A stretch of 64,000 nt of DNA from Actinomadura barringtoniae. GTDB lineage: Bacteria > Actinomycetota > Actinomycetes > Streptosporangiales > Streptosporangiaceae. A program made the translations under genes and the position numbers. A model generated the notes under the pieces. The model saw only the letters and a program-made list of their open reading frames with translations, was not told the DNA's origin and searched no databases. This document shows positions 42,801 to 51,134 of the stretch, one piece after another. Each line of letters opens with the position of its first letter. The stretch's first letter is position 1. The stretch is taken from positions 395,505-459,504 of the forward strand of contig NZ_JAGEOJ010000009.1 in assembly GCF_017573505.1 (NCBI RefSeq), read 5' to 3'.

Positions 42801-42925
42801 ACCTCCGGCAGCATGTTTCAGCGCCGGAGGTCTCTCCCGCCCTTAGGCTGAGGGCCGACGTCCCGGGCCGATATGGATCGACCGTGCTGACGAGATCGCC
42901 GCGCGGGGATACTCCCCTCCACTTA
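42801..42925 (-). promoter_or_regulatory. yybP-ykoY-type manganese riboswitch leader
   Basis: On the minus strand the leader begins with GGGGAGTATCCCC (the conserved GGGGAGUA loop of yybP-ykoY) and later has CGGGAGAGACCTCCGGC. The 3' hairpin ACCTCCGGC/GCCGGAGGT (42823-42831 with 42801-42809) buries the Shine-Dalgarno GGAGGT of the TerC gene, giving a translation-level switch. TerC genes are the classic target of this Mn2+ riboswitch. Exact 5' end is estimated. Confidence 0.78.
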
Positions 42926-42931
42926 TCCTCC

Positions 42932-44209
42932 TCAACGCCGCCGGGATCGTGATCGTTCCCGACCGGCGGAAACTTCTAGGTAGAGGGTGGTGAGCTGGTC
43001 GACGGCGTCGGCCTCGGACGGCAGCGCGGTGGCCCGCTGGGCGGCCGCGGCGCCCAGCCGTACGGCCAGGGCCGGGTCGTCCAGGACGCGGCTCACGGCC
43101 CGTTCGAGCGCCTCGGGGTCGCCGGGCGGCACGAGCAGCGCGGCGTTGGTCTCGGGGCCGTGCAGCAGCGGTCCGCTCTTCGGCCCACCCTTCGGGCCGG
43201 CCTTGGGGTCGCCGGGGTCGGCGGCGCCCACCATCATCGGGATGCCGCCCACACGGGTGGCGATCAGGGGACGGCCCGCGCGCAGGATTTCCTGAACGAT
43301 CAGCGGCTGCCCCTCCCACACGCTCGGGACCACGGCCACGTCGGCGGCGGCGAGCAGGGCGGGGACGCCGGAACGGCGGCCCAGCAGGCGAACGGGCAGC
43401 TTCTCCGACTCGATCCTGGCCTGCAGTTCGGCCTCCAGCGGACCGTCGCCGACGATCGCCACCAGCGGGGCCGGGCTGCGGCGGGCCCAGCCGGCGGCGG
43501 CGTCGAGCAGGGTCGGCAGACCCTTCTGCTCGGCCAGACGGCCCACGGTGAGGATCAAGGGTCGTTCCCCAACGCCGAGTTCGGCGCGCACGTCGGCCCG
43601 TACGGCGGGGCCGGGCTGCTCGCGGGGCGCGGGGGCGGGCACCAGCGCGTGGCCGACCGAACGGGCGCCGAGCTCGCGCATGCGCTCTTCGAGGTCGGGC
43701 GAGACGCCGAGGACACGGTCGGCGCCGCGCGCGACGACCCGTTCCAGCGCGGCGTAGACGGCGGCGGTCCTGCCGCCCGCGATGACGGCGTTGTGCAGGG
43801 TGACGACCAGTGGCGGCCCGCCCTTGGCGAACCGGATCGGCCCCGGAGCGACCGTGGCGCAGGCGGCGACCGCGAGCGCGCCCGCACGCAGTCCGTGGGC
43901 GTGCACGACGTCGGCGTCGCGCAGCAGGATGCGCAGCCTGGCGACCGCCTTGGCGTCGTTCACCGGGCGGGGCCGGTCGGCCAGGTCGACCTCGGCGAAC
44001 TTCGCCCCGGCGGCGGTGAAGCCGAACAGCTCCTCGGTCGCGGCCGGACCGCAGACCACGACCCGGGCGCCGCGCGCGACGAGCCCCGCCGCCATCGACC
44101 GCACATGCCGCCCGACTCCCCCGGCGCTGGTGCCGAGGACCATGGCCACCCGGATACCCGTCGGCTCCGTTTCAGACCTAGCGCGTTCAGACCTGGCGCG
44201 TTCAGACAC
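42932..44209 (-). CDS. GT4-family glycosyltransferase
   Basis: A 425-aa GT-B enzyme: Rossmann N-half (VAMVLGTSAGGVGRHVRSMAAGLVARG, DVVHAHGLRAG) and C-half donor-binding part (ILTVGRLAEQKGLPTLLDAAAG, VVPSVWEGQPLIVQEILRAGRPLIATRVGGIPMMV, with the E-x7-E motif). It probably builds a cell-surface glycan with the neighbouring MurJ-type flippase, which it overlaps by 8 bp. The N-terminus has a 15-bp repeat encoding Ser-Glu-Arg-Ala-Arg. An insert at about 340-358 (GDPKAGPKGGPKSGPLLHG) is unusual. Confidence 0.82.
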   Translation of the reverse strand: MSERARSERARSETEPTGIRVAMVLGTSAGGVGRHVRSMAAGLVARGARVVVCGPAATEELFGFTAAGAKFAEVDLADRPRPVNDAKAVARLRILLRDADVVHAHGLRAGALAVAACATVAPGPIRFAKGGPPLVVTLHNAVIAGGRTAAVYAALERVVARGADRVLGVSPDLEERMRELGARSVGHALVPAPAPREQPGPAVRADVRAELGVGERPLILTVGRLAEQKGLPTLLDAAAGWARRSPAPLVAIVGDGPLEAELQARIESEKLPVRLLGRRSGVPALLAAADVAVVPSVWEGQPLIVQEILRAGRPLIATRVGGIPMMVGAADPGDPKAGPKGGPKSGPLLHGPETNAALLVPPGDPEALERAVSRVLDDPALAVRLGAAAAQRATALPSEADAVDQLTTLYLEVSAGRERSRSRRR

Positions 44210-45845
44210 TGCGCGTCACCTTCCGGCTGAGGACGGCCCGCAGGTCGCGGCCGTCGATCACGTACGCGACCGCGAGGAACACCACGCAGGCGACCAACGC
44301 CGCCAGCGCCCCGACGCCGACGTTGGCGAGCTGGCGCCCGGTGCCGAACGCGGCCGCGGTGGCGTAACCCGCCGCTCCCCCGGCGGCGCCGCCCGCCAGG
44401 CCCGCCACGAGCGCGCGCGGGACGCCGACGGCCGCGGACCATCCCCGTGCCCGTACGAGCGTTCCCAGCAGCAGTATCCCGGACAACGTCATGCCGACGG
44501 CGTTGCCGAAGCCGAGTGCGGCCACGACCCACTGCCGGTCGACGGCGGCCACCAGGATCAGGTCGGCGACCATCACCAGCAGCCAGCCCGCGACGACCGC
44601 GATCGCGCCCATCTTGCCCCGGCGGCACGCGAACAGGACACGGCCGAGATGGGCCACCAGGCCGTAGCCGATCAGGCCGGGCGCGAACGCGTAGATGGCG
44701 CGGGTCAGCACCTCCTGCTGGTCCGGATGGCCCGGGTTGAACAGGACCGCGACGGGCAGCGCCACGGCGACGAGCGCGGCGGCTCCCGCGCAGGACACCA
44801 GGATCACGGCTCGCGTGGTCGCGGCGGTGATGCGGTCGAAGCGTTCGTTGTCGCCCTCGCTGATGCGGGCGGACAACATGGGGAACGCGCTGGTCGCGAT
44901 GGGCACCGCGAGGATCGCCCAGGGCAGGAGGTAGATGGCCCAGGCGTACTGGTAGTTGGCCAGGGCGCCGCCGGTGCCCTCGTAGCTGAGCCGTACGACC
45001 AGCAGGGCGGACAGCTGCTGCGCGGCGACGGTCGCCAGCCCCGCCATCGCCAGGCGCCGCACGCGCCGCGCGACGCCGTCGGGGAACGAGAGCGTCGGGC
45101 GCAGGCCGAGCTTCAGCCGCCAGGCCGCGACGCCCGCGGTGGCCGCCATCGCCACGCCGCCCATCGCGGTGCCGATCGCCAGCACGAGCTCGGCCGACAC
45201 CGGCAGGTGCGCCAGGTCGTTCTCGTAGCCGCGGCCGAGCGGCGCGTAGATCAGGTAGGCGGCGATGACGACCAGGCTGGACATCAGCGGCGCCAGCGCG
45301 GGCGCGATGAAGCGGCGGTGCGACTGCAGCACGCCGTAGAGCACCACCGACAGCCCATACATGATCATCTGCGGCGCCATGATGGCGAGCATGTCGGTGC
45401 CGACCGACACGATGTCGGGCCGCGAGCAGCCCTTGAGGTCGCCGCCCACCATCAGCTCCATGATGGGCTGCGACAGCAGCGCCATCACCGCCGACAGCGG
45501 CACCATCAGCACGACGATCCAGGTCAGCAGCGCCGAGGTGATCCGGCGCACCTCGTCCCTGTCGCCGCGTTCGGCGGGGCCCGCCAGCACCGGCACGACC
45601 ATGCTCGCCAGCGCGCCGCCCGCGACGATCTCGTAGATGATGCTCGGGAACTGCGTCGCGGTGAAGTACGCCTGGCTGAGGCACGACGTGGTGACCGTCT
45701 GGGAGAAGACGTACGTGCGCCCGAAGCCGGCCAGCCGCGACAGGACCGTGATGACCCCGATGACGACGGCGGCGCCCGCGAGGCCACCGGTGAGGCGGCG
45801 GAGACGAGGTGTCAACGTGTCGGAAGCGTCAGGACGCCGAGTCAC
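44202..45845 (-). CDS. MurJ/MviN-family lipid II flippase
   Basis: A 547-aa MOP-superfamily flippase with about 14 helices. Segments GVITVLSRLAGFGRTYVFSQ, YEIVAGGALASMVVPVLAG and the later AIYAFAPGLIGYGLVAHLGRVLFACR are typical. It would flip peptidoglycan lipid II across the membrane. It lacks the extra kinase-like cytosolic tail of mycobacterial MviN, and a second murJ may exist elsewhere. It overlaps the upstream gene by 17 bp. Confidence 0.83.
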   Translation of the reverse strand: MTRRPDASDTLTPRLRRLTGGLAGAAVVIGVITVLSRLAGFGRTYVFSQTVTTSCLSQAYFTATQFPSIIYEIVAGGALASMVVPVLAGPAERGDRDEVRRITSALLTWIVVLMVPLSAVMALLSQPIMELMVGGDLKGCSRPDIVSVGTDMLAIMAPQMIMYGLSVVLYGVLQSHRRFIAPALAPLMSSLVVIAAYLIYAPLGRGYENDLAHLPVSAELVLAIGTAMGGVAMAATAGVAAWRLKLGLRPTLSFPDGVARRVRRLAMAGLATVAAQQLSALLVVRLSYEGTGGALANYQYAWAIYLLPWAILAVPIATSAFPMLSARISEGDNERFDRITAATTRAVILVSCAGAAALVAVALPVAVLFNPGHPDQQEVLTRAIYAFAPGLIGYGLVAHLGRVLFACRRGKMGAIAVVAGWLLVMVADLILVAAVDRQWVVAALGFGNAVGMTLSGILLLGTLVRARGWSAAVGVPRALVAGLAGGAAGGAAGYATAAAFGTGRQLANVGVGALAALVACVVFLAVAYVIDGRDLRAVLSRKVTRSV

Positions 45846-46836
45846 CCGCCCGGCTGCCCGACGCCGGCGGCGTGTCCGACGCCGGCGGCGCCTCGGTCGG
45901 CTGAACGATGTGGAGGGCCGTCGTGGACTGCGGCGCAGGGTCGGCCGCGGGGGCCGGGTCGGCCGCCGGGGCCGGTGCGGGGACCGCGGGCGGGCGGCGG
46001 CCCAGCATGTCGAGCCTGTCCAGGATCGGGGTCTGCTTGATGACCTTGGTGAAGCTGACGAACTCGCTGGCGGCGTTCAGTCCGACGAGGCCGGCGAGGA
46101 CCGCCAGCCGGGGGCCGCGGCCGAGGCGGGTGGCGGCGAGCCCGAGCAGGGCGCCGAGCGCGTTGGAACCGGTGTCGCCGAGCATGGCGCGTTCGCCGAG
46201 GTCCTCGGGCAGCAGCGCCACCGCGGCGCCGAGCGGGGCGGCGACGACGGCCGAGCCGGACGAGGTGAGCGCGAGCGGCGTCCCGGTGATCAGGCCGACC
46301 TTGATGGCGCGCCCGGGGCGCAGGTCGAACAGGTTCATCAGGTTGGCGCCGCCGGCCACGATCGCGCCGTTCACCAGCGTGTCGAACGCACGGCCGGTAC
46401 GGGTGGGCGCACCGGACCCGGCGATCGCGGCGGCGGCCAGGCCGGTGGCGCCGATGCCGAGGATCTTCACCGCGCCGCTGGTGACCTCGCCGCGGGCGAG
46501 CGCGGTGAGGTGGCCCTTGAAGCCACGGGAGGAGGCCGATCCGGCGAGGTCGTCGTACCCGCCGAGCAGGCCCGAGCCCGCGCCCGCGAGCAGCGTCGCG
46601 GCGCGCATCCGGCCGCCGAGTCCAGGCGTGAGCAGCCCGGCCGCCGCGGCGCCCGCGACGAACGCGGGACCCTCCAGCAGCGTGACGGGCTCGCCGCGGT
46701 GGTTCGTGCGGCCCCACACCTCGTCGCCGGGCAGCCCGTTCATGCCGGGCGGGCGGCGGGTGAGCGCGGTGTAGGCGGCGCGGGCGGCGACGGCGCCGAG
46801 GGCCGCGCCGATCAGCGTGCGCTTCATCCCGGTCAC
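45829..46836 (-). CDS. MraY/WecA-like membrane phosphotransferase
   Basis: A 335-aa membrane protein. LGGYDDLAG, the NLMNLFDLRPGRAIK motif and LLGDTGSNALGALLG correspond to the metal- and nucleotide-binding loops of polyprenyl-phosphate GlcNAc/MurNAc-pentapeptide transferases, though the canonical DGxxGL is changed to DLRPGRA. The C-terminal 60 residues are Ala/Pro/Asp-rich (ADPAPAADPAP). GTG 46836 overlaps the upstream stop by 4 bp; ATG 46827 is an alternative. Activity is uncertain. Confidence 0.7.
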   Translation of the reverse strand: MTGMKRTLIGAALGAVAARAAYTALTRRPPGMNGLPGDEVWGRTNHRGEPVTLLEGPAFVAGAAAAGLLTPGLGGRMRAATLLAGAGSGLLGGYDDLAGSASSRGFKGHLTALARGEVTSGAVKILGIGATGLAAAAIAGSGAPTRTGRAFDTLVNGAIVAGGANLMNLFDLRPGRAIKVGLITGTPLALTSSGSAVVAAPLGAAVALLPEDLGERAMLGDTGSNALGALLGLAATRLGRGPRLAVLAGLVGLNAASEFVSFTKVIKQTPILDRLDMLGRRPPAVPAPAPAADPAPAADPAPQSTTALHIVQPTEAPPASDTPPASGSRAGDSAS

Positions 46837-47786
46837 CCCTGCTTCCCGGCGGCGGGCGCCGGCGACGGCAGGTAGCCGTTCTCGGCGTTGATCCCGTACT
46901 GGCCGGACTTGCCGCCCAGCTCCTCCTGGAGCGCCAGGATCGTGACCACCTGCCCGGACGACTTGTCCGCGACGTTGACGGAGGACACGTTCTTCTTGTC
47001 GTCGGAGTCGGTGAGCGCCTTGATGAGGCCGCCCTTCTGGGACGCGGTGACGGGGCCGCCGAGGACGGTGCCACGGTCGGCCGCGTCGAGCGCCGTCGTG
47101 AGCGACAGCAGGGCGTCGTTGTCGGTGTCCCCGCCGCTGCCGGTGTAGGGGGTGGAGGGTGCGATCACGACGGCGAGTGTCGCATGCTGACCGGGGTTCC
47201 CGCTGGTGGTCACGTAACCCGCCTGCTTGAAGGCGTTGAGGATCGTGCCGCCGGGCGCGTCCTCGCGTCCCGCCTTGGCCGGGTCCTTGGTGACGAGCGC
47301 GCTGGCCAGGACCGCCGCGGCCTTGTCGTAGGGCTGCGCGTCCGCCGGAACGGTGACGCCCTCGGGCTTCAGCTGGCTCGCGAGCGCGTCGACGGTCTGC
47401 ACCTGCTTGTCGTCCAGGTACTTCTTCTGGATCGTCACGCGGCCGGTGACCGCGGCGCCGGACTGCTGGGCGAGGTCGCTGATCTGCTCGAGGCTGTCGG
47501 CGCCCGCGCCGGGCGTCTCGACGAAGACCACCGACTGGCCCTTCAGCCGGTTGGACACGATCTGCGAGCCCAGCACCTGGGCGAACTGCTCGTCGCCCTT
47601 CACCTGCTGGGTCAGCTGGGTGTTCTCGTCGCGGAGCCGGTCGCCGCGTTCCTGCGCGGCCTTCGCCTCGCTCTGCAGGCCCTTGGTTACCGACTGGGAC
47701 AGCGTGGTGGAGCCCAGGATGATGCCGAGCGCCAGCGCGAGGAAGATCGCGACGATGGAGACGAGGTGATAGCGGAAATCGATCAC
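46833..47786 (-). CDS. steB: SteB / MctB-family protein
   Basis: A 317-aa protein: MIDFRYHLVSIVAIFLALALGIILGSTTL is the family signal-anchor, then a coiled coil (SEAKAAQERGDRLRDENTQLTQQV) and an extracytoplasmic domain. It is annotated as copper transporter MctB in mycobacteria, but with SteA next door it more likely acts as SteB in septal peptidoglycan remodelling, as in Corynebacterium. It overlaps steA by 4 bp. Confidence 0.85.
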   Translation of the reverse strand: MIDFRYHLVSIVAIFLALALGIILGSTTLSQSVTKGLQSEAKAAQERGDRLRDENTQLTQQVKGDEQFAQVLGSQIVSNRLKGQSVVFVETPGAGADSLEQISDLAQQSGAAVTGRVTIQKKYLDDKQVQTVDALASQLKPEGVTVPADAQPYDKAAAVLASALVTKDPAKAGREDAPGGTILNAFKQAGYVTTSGNPGQHATLAVVIAPSTPYTGSGGDTDNDALLSLTTALDAADRGTVLGGPVTASQKGGLIKALTDSDDKKNVSSVNVADKSSGQVVTILALQEELGGKSGQYGINAENGYLPSPAPAAGKQG

Positions 47787-49015
47787 GTGAAGAGTCCGGT
47801 CAGCCAGAAGAGGAAGGCGTGCCAGCGGTCGGCCAGCAGCGGGGTGATGACATCCCCCGCGGGCGACATGATCACGGCGATGGTCATGGCGATGAACGCG
47901 CCGAGCACCAGGAACAGCAGCGACCAGGTGGAGATTCGGCTGCGGTAGAGGCGGCTCACGCCCTTGGCGTCCACCAACTTGCTGCCCACCCGGAGCCGGG
48001 TGAGGAACGTGCTGGCCATGCCGGCGCGGCCCTTGTCCAGGAACTCGACCATGTTGGCGTGCGTGCCGACCGCGACGATGAGCGTGGCGCCCTTGTCGTC
48101 GGCGAGCAGCATCGCGATGTCCTCGCTGGTGGCGGTCGCGGGGAACACCACGGCCCGCTGCCCCAGCTCCTCCACCCGCGCGAGGCCGGGCGCGCGCCCG
48201 TCCCGGTAGGCGTGCACGACGATCTCCGCGCCGCTGGTCAGCGCGTCGTCGGACACCGAGTCCATGTCGCCCACGATCATGTCGGGCCGGTAGCCGGCCT
48301 CCATGAGCGCGTCCGCGCCGCCGTCCACCCCGATGAGTACCGGGCGGTACTCGCGGATGTAGGGGCGCAGCGTCGCGATGTCCTCGCGGTAGTGGTAGCC
48401 GCGCACCACGATCAGGACGTGCCGTCCGTCGATCCTGGTGGTCACGTCGGGCACGCCGACGCCGTCGATGAGCAGGTCGCGCTCGCGCTTGACGTACTCC
48501 ATCGTGTTGGCGACGAACGCCTCGAGCTGGTGCGACAGGCCCGCCTTGGCCTCGGTCAGCGCCGCCTCGACGCTCTCCTCGGTCTGCACGGTGCCCTTGG
48601 CGATCACCTCGTCGCCCCGGTAGACGCTCTCGTCCTCGACGCGGACGAGGTCGCCCTCCTTGAGCTTGGCGAAGATCTCCGGGCCCACGTCGTCCAGGAG
48701 CGGGATCCCGGCCTTGACGATGATCTGCGGCCCGAGGTTCGGATAGCGGCCCGAGATGCTCGGCGCGACGTTCACCACCGCGGCCACCTGGCAGGACACC
48801 AGTGCCTCGGCGCTCACCCGGTCCAGGTCGACGTGGTCGATCACCGCGACCTCACCCGGCTCCAGCCGCTTGGTGAGGTCCTTGGTCCGCCGATCGAGGC
48901 GCGCCGCGGCGCTGACGCCGTTCTGCCCGTCCTGCCCACGCAGCGCGCGCACGCGCCGCGACAGCCGCGGCGAGATTCGTACGCGACGCTCTGTGATCGG
49001 AGACGGCTCGTTCAT
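47783..49015 (-). CDS. steA: SteA-like cytokinetic protein
   Basis: A 410-aa protein with a thiamin-pyrophosphokinase-like cytosolic core (VLIGVDGGADALMEAGYRPDMIVGDMDSVSDDAL) and one C-terminal membrane helix (WSLLFLVLGAFIAMTIAVIM). SteA recruits the SteB/RipA system to the division septum in corynebacteria. The ATG has CGATGAACGAG context with weak Shine-Dalgarno. Begins the minus-strand steA-steB-MraY-like-murJ-GT4 operon. Confidence 0.85.
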   Translation of the reverse strand: MNEPSPITERRVRISPRLSRRVRALRGQDGQNGVSAAARLDRRTKDLTKRLEPGEVAVIDHVDLDRVSAEALVSCQVAAVVNVAPSISGRYPNLGPQIIVKAGIPLLDDVGPEIFAKLKEGDLVRVEDESVYRGDEVIAKGTVQTEESVEAALTEAKAGLSHQLEAFVANTMEYVKRERDLLIDGVGVPDVTTRIDGRHVLIVVRGYHYREDIATLRPYIREYRPVLIGVDGGADALMEAGYRPDMIVGDMDSVSDDALTSGAEIVVHAYRDGRAPGLARVEELGQRAVVFPATATSEDIAMLLADDKGATLIVAVGTHANMVEFLDKGRAGMASTFLTRLRVGSKLVDAKGVSRLYRSRISTWSLLFLVLGAFIAMTIAVIMSPAGDVITPLLADRWHAFLFWLTGLFT

Positions 49016-49196
49016 CGAGAGCCATCCTGCCAGAGCCGATCAGGCCCCACGGGCGTCGCCGCAGGTTCCGGCGTGTCCGATTGAGACATTAAGACAACCC
49101 CCGCACGATGCCCGACCGTGGTGATCCGGCGCCCCCTGGCGACCGCCCTTCCACCCTAAGGCCAGCCCGCTCCCGCACCGAGCCATTTCACAGCCG

Positions 49197-49254
49197 CCCC
49201 CGCCCGCACGCGAGCGCGCTACCTACCCCCGCCCGCACGCGAGCGCGCTACCTA
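49197..49254. repeat. Perfect 29-bp tandem duplication
   Basis: Two identical 29-bp copies (49197-49225, 49226-49254) starting CCCCCGCCCGCACGCGAGCG and ending GCGCTACCTA. Each contains a GCGAGCGCGC near-palindrome. It lies upstream of steA with no coding role seen. Confidence 0.9.
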
Positions 49255-49322
49255 AGCGGGTGACGAGCCGAAGGCGAAGTTGCCCGGTTAGATCGCGAAG
49301 CGATGTCGCGCTCGCCTCTTTT

Positions 49323-49363
49323 ACGGTTCGAGTCCGAGCCGCCAGGCGAGGACTCGAGGCCGT
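49323..49363 (-). terminator. Hairpin downstream of recN
   Basis: TCGAGTCC (49328-49335) pairs with GGACTCGA (49350-49357), and the outer ACGG/CCGT bases also pair. It begins 6 bp after the recN stop. There is no U-run on the minus strand, so it may stabilise the 3' end or act with Rho. Confidence 0.5.
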
Positions 49364-49369
49364 GAAAGA

Positions 49370-51073
49370 TTAAGAAGCAGCGGCCTCTTTGGCTGCCAGG
49401 TCGAGGAGCTCCTCGGCGTGGGCGCGGCCGAGCTCGGAGTCCTCCAGGCCGGCGAGCATCCGGGACAGCTCGCGCAGGCGGCCCTCGCGGTCCAGGGCGG
49501 TGACGCCACTGCGCGTGACCAGGCCGTCGTCGGACTTCTCGACCAGGAGGTGCTGGTCGGCGAACGCGGCGACCTGCGGAAGGTGGGTCACCACGATCAC
49601 CTGGGCGTTGCGGGCCAGCCTGGCCAGGCGGCGGCCGATCTCGACGGCCGCCTTGCCGCCGACACCCGCGTCGACCTCGTCGAACACGAAGGTGGGGACC
49701 GGGTCGGCACCGGCGAACACGACCTCGATCGCCAGCATCACGCGCGACAGCTCACCGCCGGAGGCGCCCTTGTGCAGCGGCAGCGGCGGCGAACCCGGAT
49801 GCGGGGCGAGCCGGACCTCGACCTCGTCGGCGCCGTGCGGGCCGTACTCGGTCTGGGTGACGGCGACGTCCACGCGGGCGTGCGGCATGGCGAGGGCGGT
49901 GAGCTCCTCGGTGACGGCGGCGGAGAACCGTTCGGCGGCGCGGGTACGGACGGCGGTCAGCTCGCCGGCCTCGGCCGTCAGCCGCTCGGTGAGCTCGTCC
50001 TTCTCGGCGGCCAGCTCGTCGATGCGGTCGTCGTCGCCGTCCAACTCGGTCAGGCGGGCGGCGGAGGTGCGCGCCCACTCCAGAACGTCGTTGAGAGTCT
50101 CGCCGTACTTGCGGGTGAGGCTCGTCAGCTCGGCGCGGCGCTCCTGGACGGCGGCGAGGCGTGCCGGGTCGGCCTCGATGGACTCGGCGTAGGAGGCCAG
50201 CTCGGTGCCCGCGTCGGAGACCAGGTAGCCGGCCTCGGCGAGGCGGTCGGCCAGCCCGGCGAGGGCCGGGTCGTGCTCGCGTACGGCCTCCAGGGCGTTG
50301 CGGGCCGTGCCGAGCAGGCCGACGACGTTCGCGGCCTCGATCGCGGCGGCGGGGTCGCCGAGCAGCGCCTCGTGCGCCGAGGTCGCCGCGGTGCGCAGGC
50401 CGTCGGCGTGGCCGAGGCGTTCCTCCTCGGCGGCAAGCTCGACGTCCTCGCCCGCCTTGGGATCGATCTTTTCGATCTCTTCCAGGCCGAAGCGGAGCAG
50501 GTCGGCCTCCTGGGCCCGTTCGCGCGAACGGGTGGTCAGCTCTTCGAGCAGCGCGGCCACCTGGCGGTGCCGCTGGTAGGAGGCGGTGTAGGCGCGCATC
50601 GGCTTGGTCAGCGCGTTGCCCGCGTAACGGTCCAACGCGCCCCGCTGCCGCCCCGCCTGCAGCAGCCGCTGCTGGTCGGACTGCCCGTGCACGGCGACCA
50701 GGTCGTCGGCGAGGTTGATGAGCATGCTGACCGGCACCGACCGGCCGCCCAGGAACGCGCGCGAGCGGCCCTCGGCCGACACCGAACGCGTGATGATCAG
50801 GGTGTCCTCGTCGAGCTCACCGCCGGCCTCGTCGACGCGTTCGACCACCTTGCCGCCGGGATCCACCACGATCCGGCCCTCGACGGTCGCACGGTCCGCG
50901 CCCGGCCGGACCCGCTGTGGGTCGGCGCGCCCGCCGAACATCAGGCCCAGGCTCGTGACCACCATGGTCTTGCCGGCCCCGGTCTCGCCCGTCACGACGT
51001 TGAACCCAGGGGACAGCTCGAGCACCGCCTCGTCGATCACTCCGAGGCCCTGGATCCGCACCTCATCGACCAT
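49370..51073 (-). CDS. recN: DNA repair protein RecN
   Basis: A 567-aa SMC-like ATPase. Walker A GETGAGKTM (from residue 29), a central coiled coil, LSRVMLAIE ABC-type signature (KGASGGELSRVM) and Walker B TFVFDEVDAGVGG with a switch His (VVTHLPQVAA). It acts in double-strand-break repair. ATG 51073 is the conventional start; GTG 51082 has a better spaced GAGGGG and is a real alternative. It reads in the tlyA-nadK-recN order common in actinomycetes. Confidence 0.93.
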   Translation of the reverse strand: MVDEVRIQGLGVIDEAVLELSPGFNVVTGETGAGKTMVVTSLGLMFGGRADPQRVRPGADRATVEGRIVVDPGGKVVERVDEAGGELDEDTLIITRSVSAEGRSRAFLGGRSVPVSMLINLADDLVAVHGQSDQQRLLQAGRQRGALDRYAGNALTKPMRAYTASYQRHRQVAALLEELTTRSRERAQEADLLRFGLEEIEKIDPKAGEDVELAAEEERLGHADGLRTAATSAHEALLGDPAAAIEAANVVGLLGTARNALEAVREHDPALAGLADRLAEAGYLVSDAGTELASYAESIEADPARLAAVQERRAELTSLTRKYGETLNDVLEWARTSAARLTELDGDDDRIDELAAEKDELTERLTAEAGELTAVRTRAAERFSAAVTEELTALAMPHARVDVAVTQTEYGPHGADEVEVRLAPHPGSPPLPLHKGASGGELSRVMLAIEVVFAGADPVPTFVFDEVDAGVGGKAAVEIGRRLARLARNAQVIVVTHLPQVAAFADQHLLVEKSDDGLVTRSGVTALDREGRLRELSRMLAGLEDSELGRAHAEELLDLAAKEAAAS

Positions 51074-51134
51074 CGGCCGCACCAGCGTCAACCCCTCGCT
51101 AACAGAACCCGGTTTCAGCGCCTCGGTGGTGAGA

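Larger units (their letters stand above)
49016..49369. other. 354-bp gene-free stretch between recN and steA
   Basis: No supported gene. It holds the presumed steA promoter on the minus strand, a perfect 29-bp tandem duplication (49197-49254) and a hairpin after recN (49323-49363). A GGTTCGAGTCC string inside the hairpin resembles a tRNA T-loop but no acceptor or anticodon stem fits. Confidence 0.7.

Noticed and set aside
46833..47786. Copper transporter
   Set aside because: The MctB label is historical; one signal-anchor and a coiled coil beside steA fit SteB, not a channel with metal-binding helices.
49323..49363. tRNA-like T-loop (GGTTCGAGTCC)
   Set aside because: No 7-bp acceptor stem, D-arm or anticodon arm can be drawn; it is one arm of a hairpin after recN.
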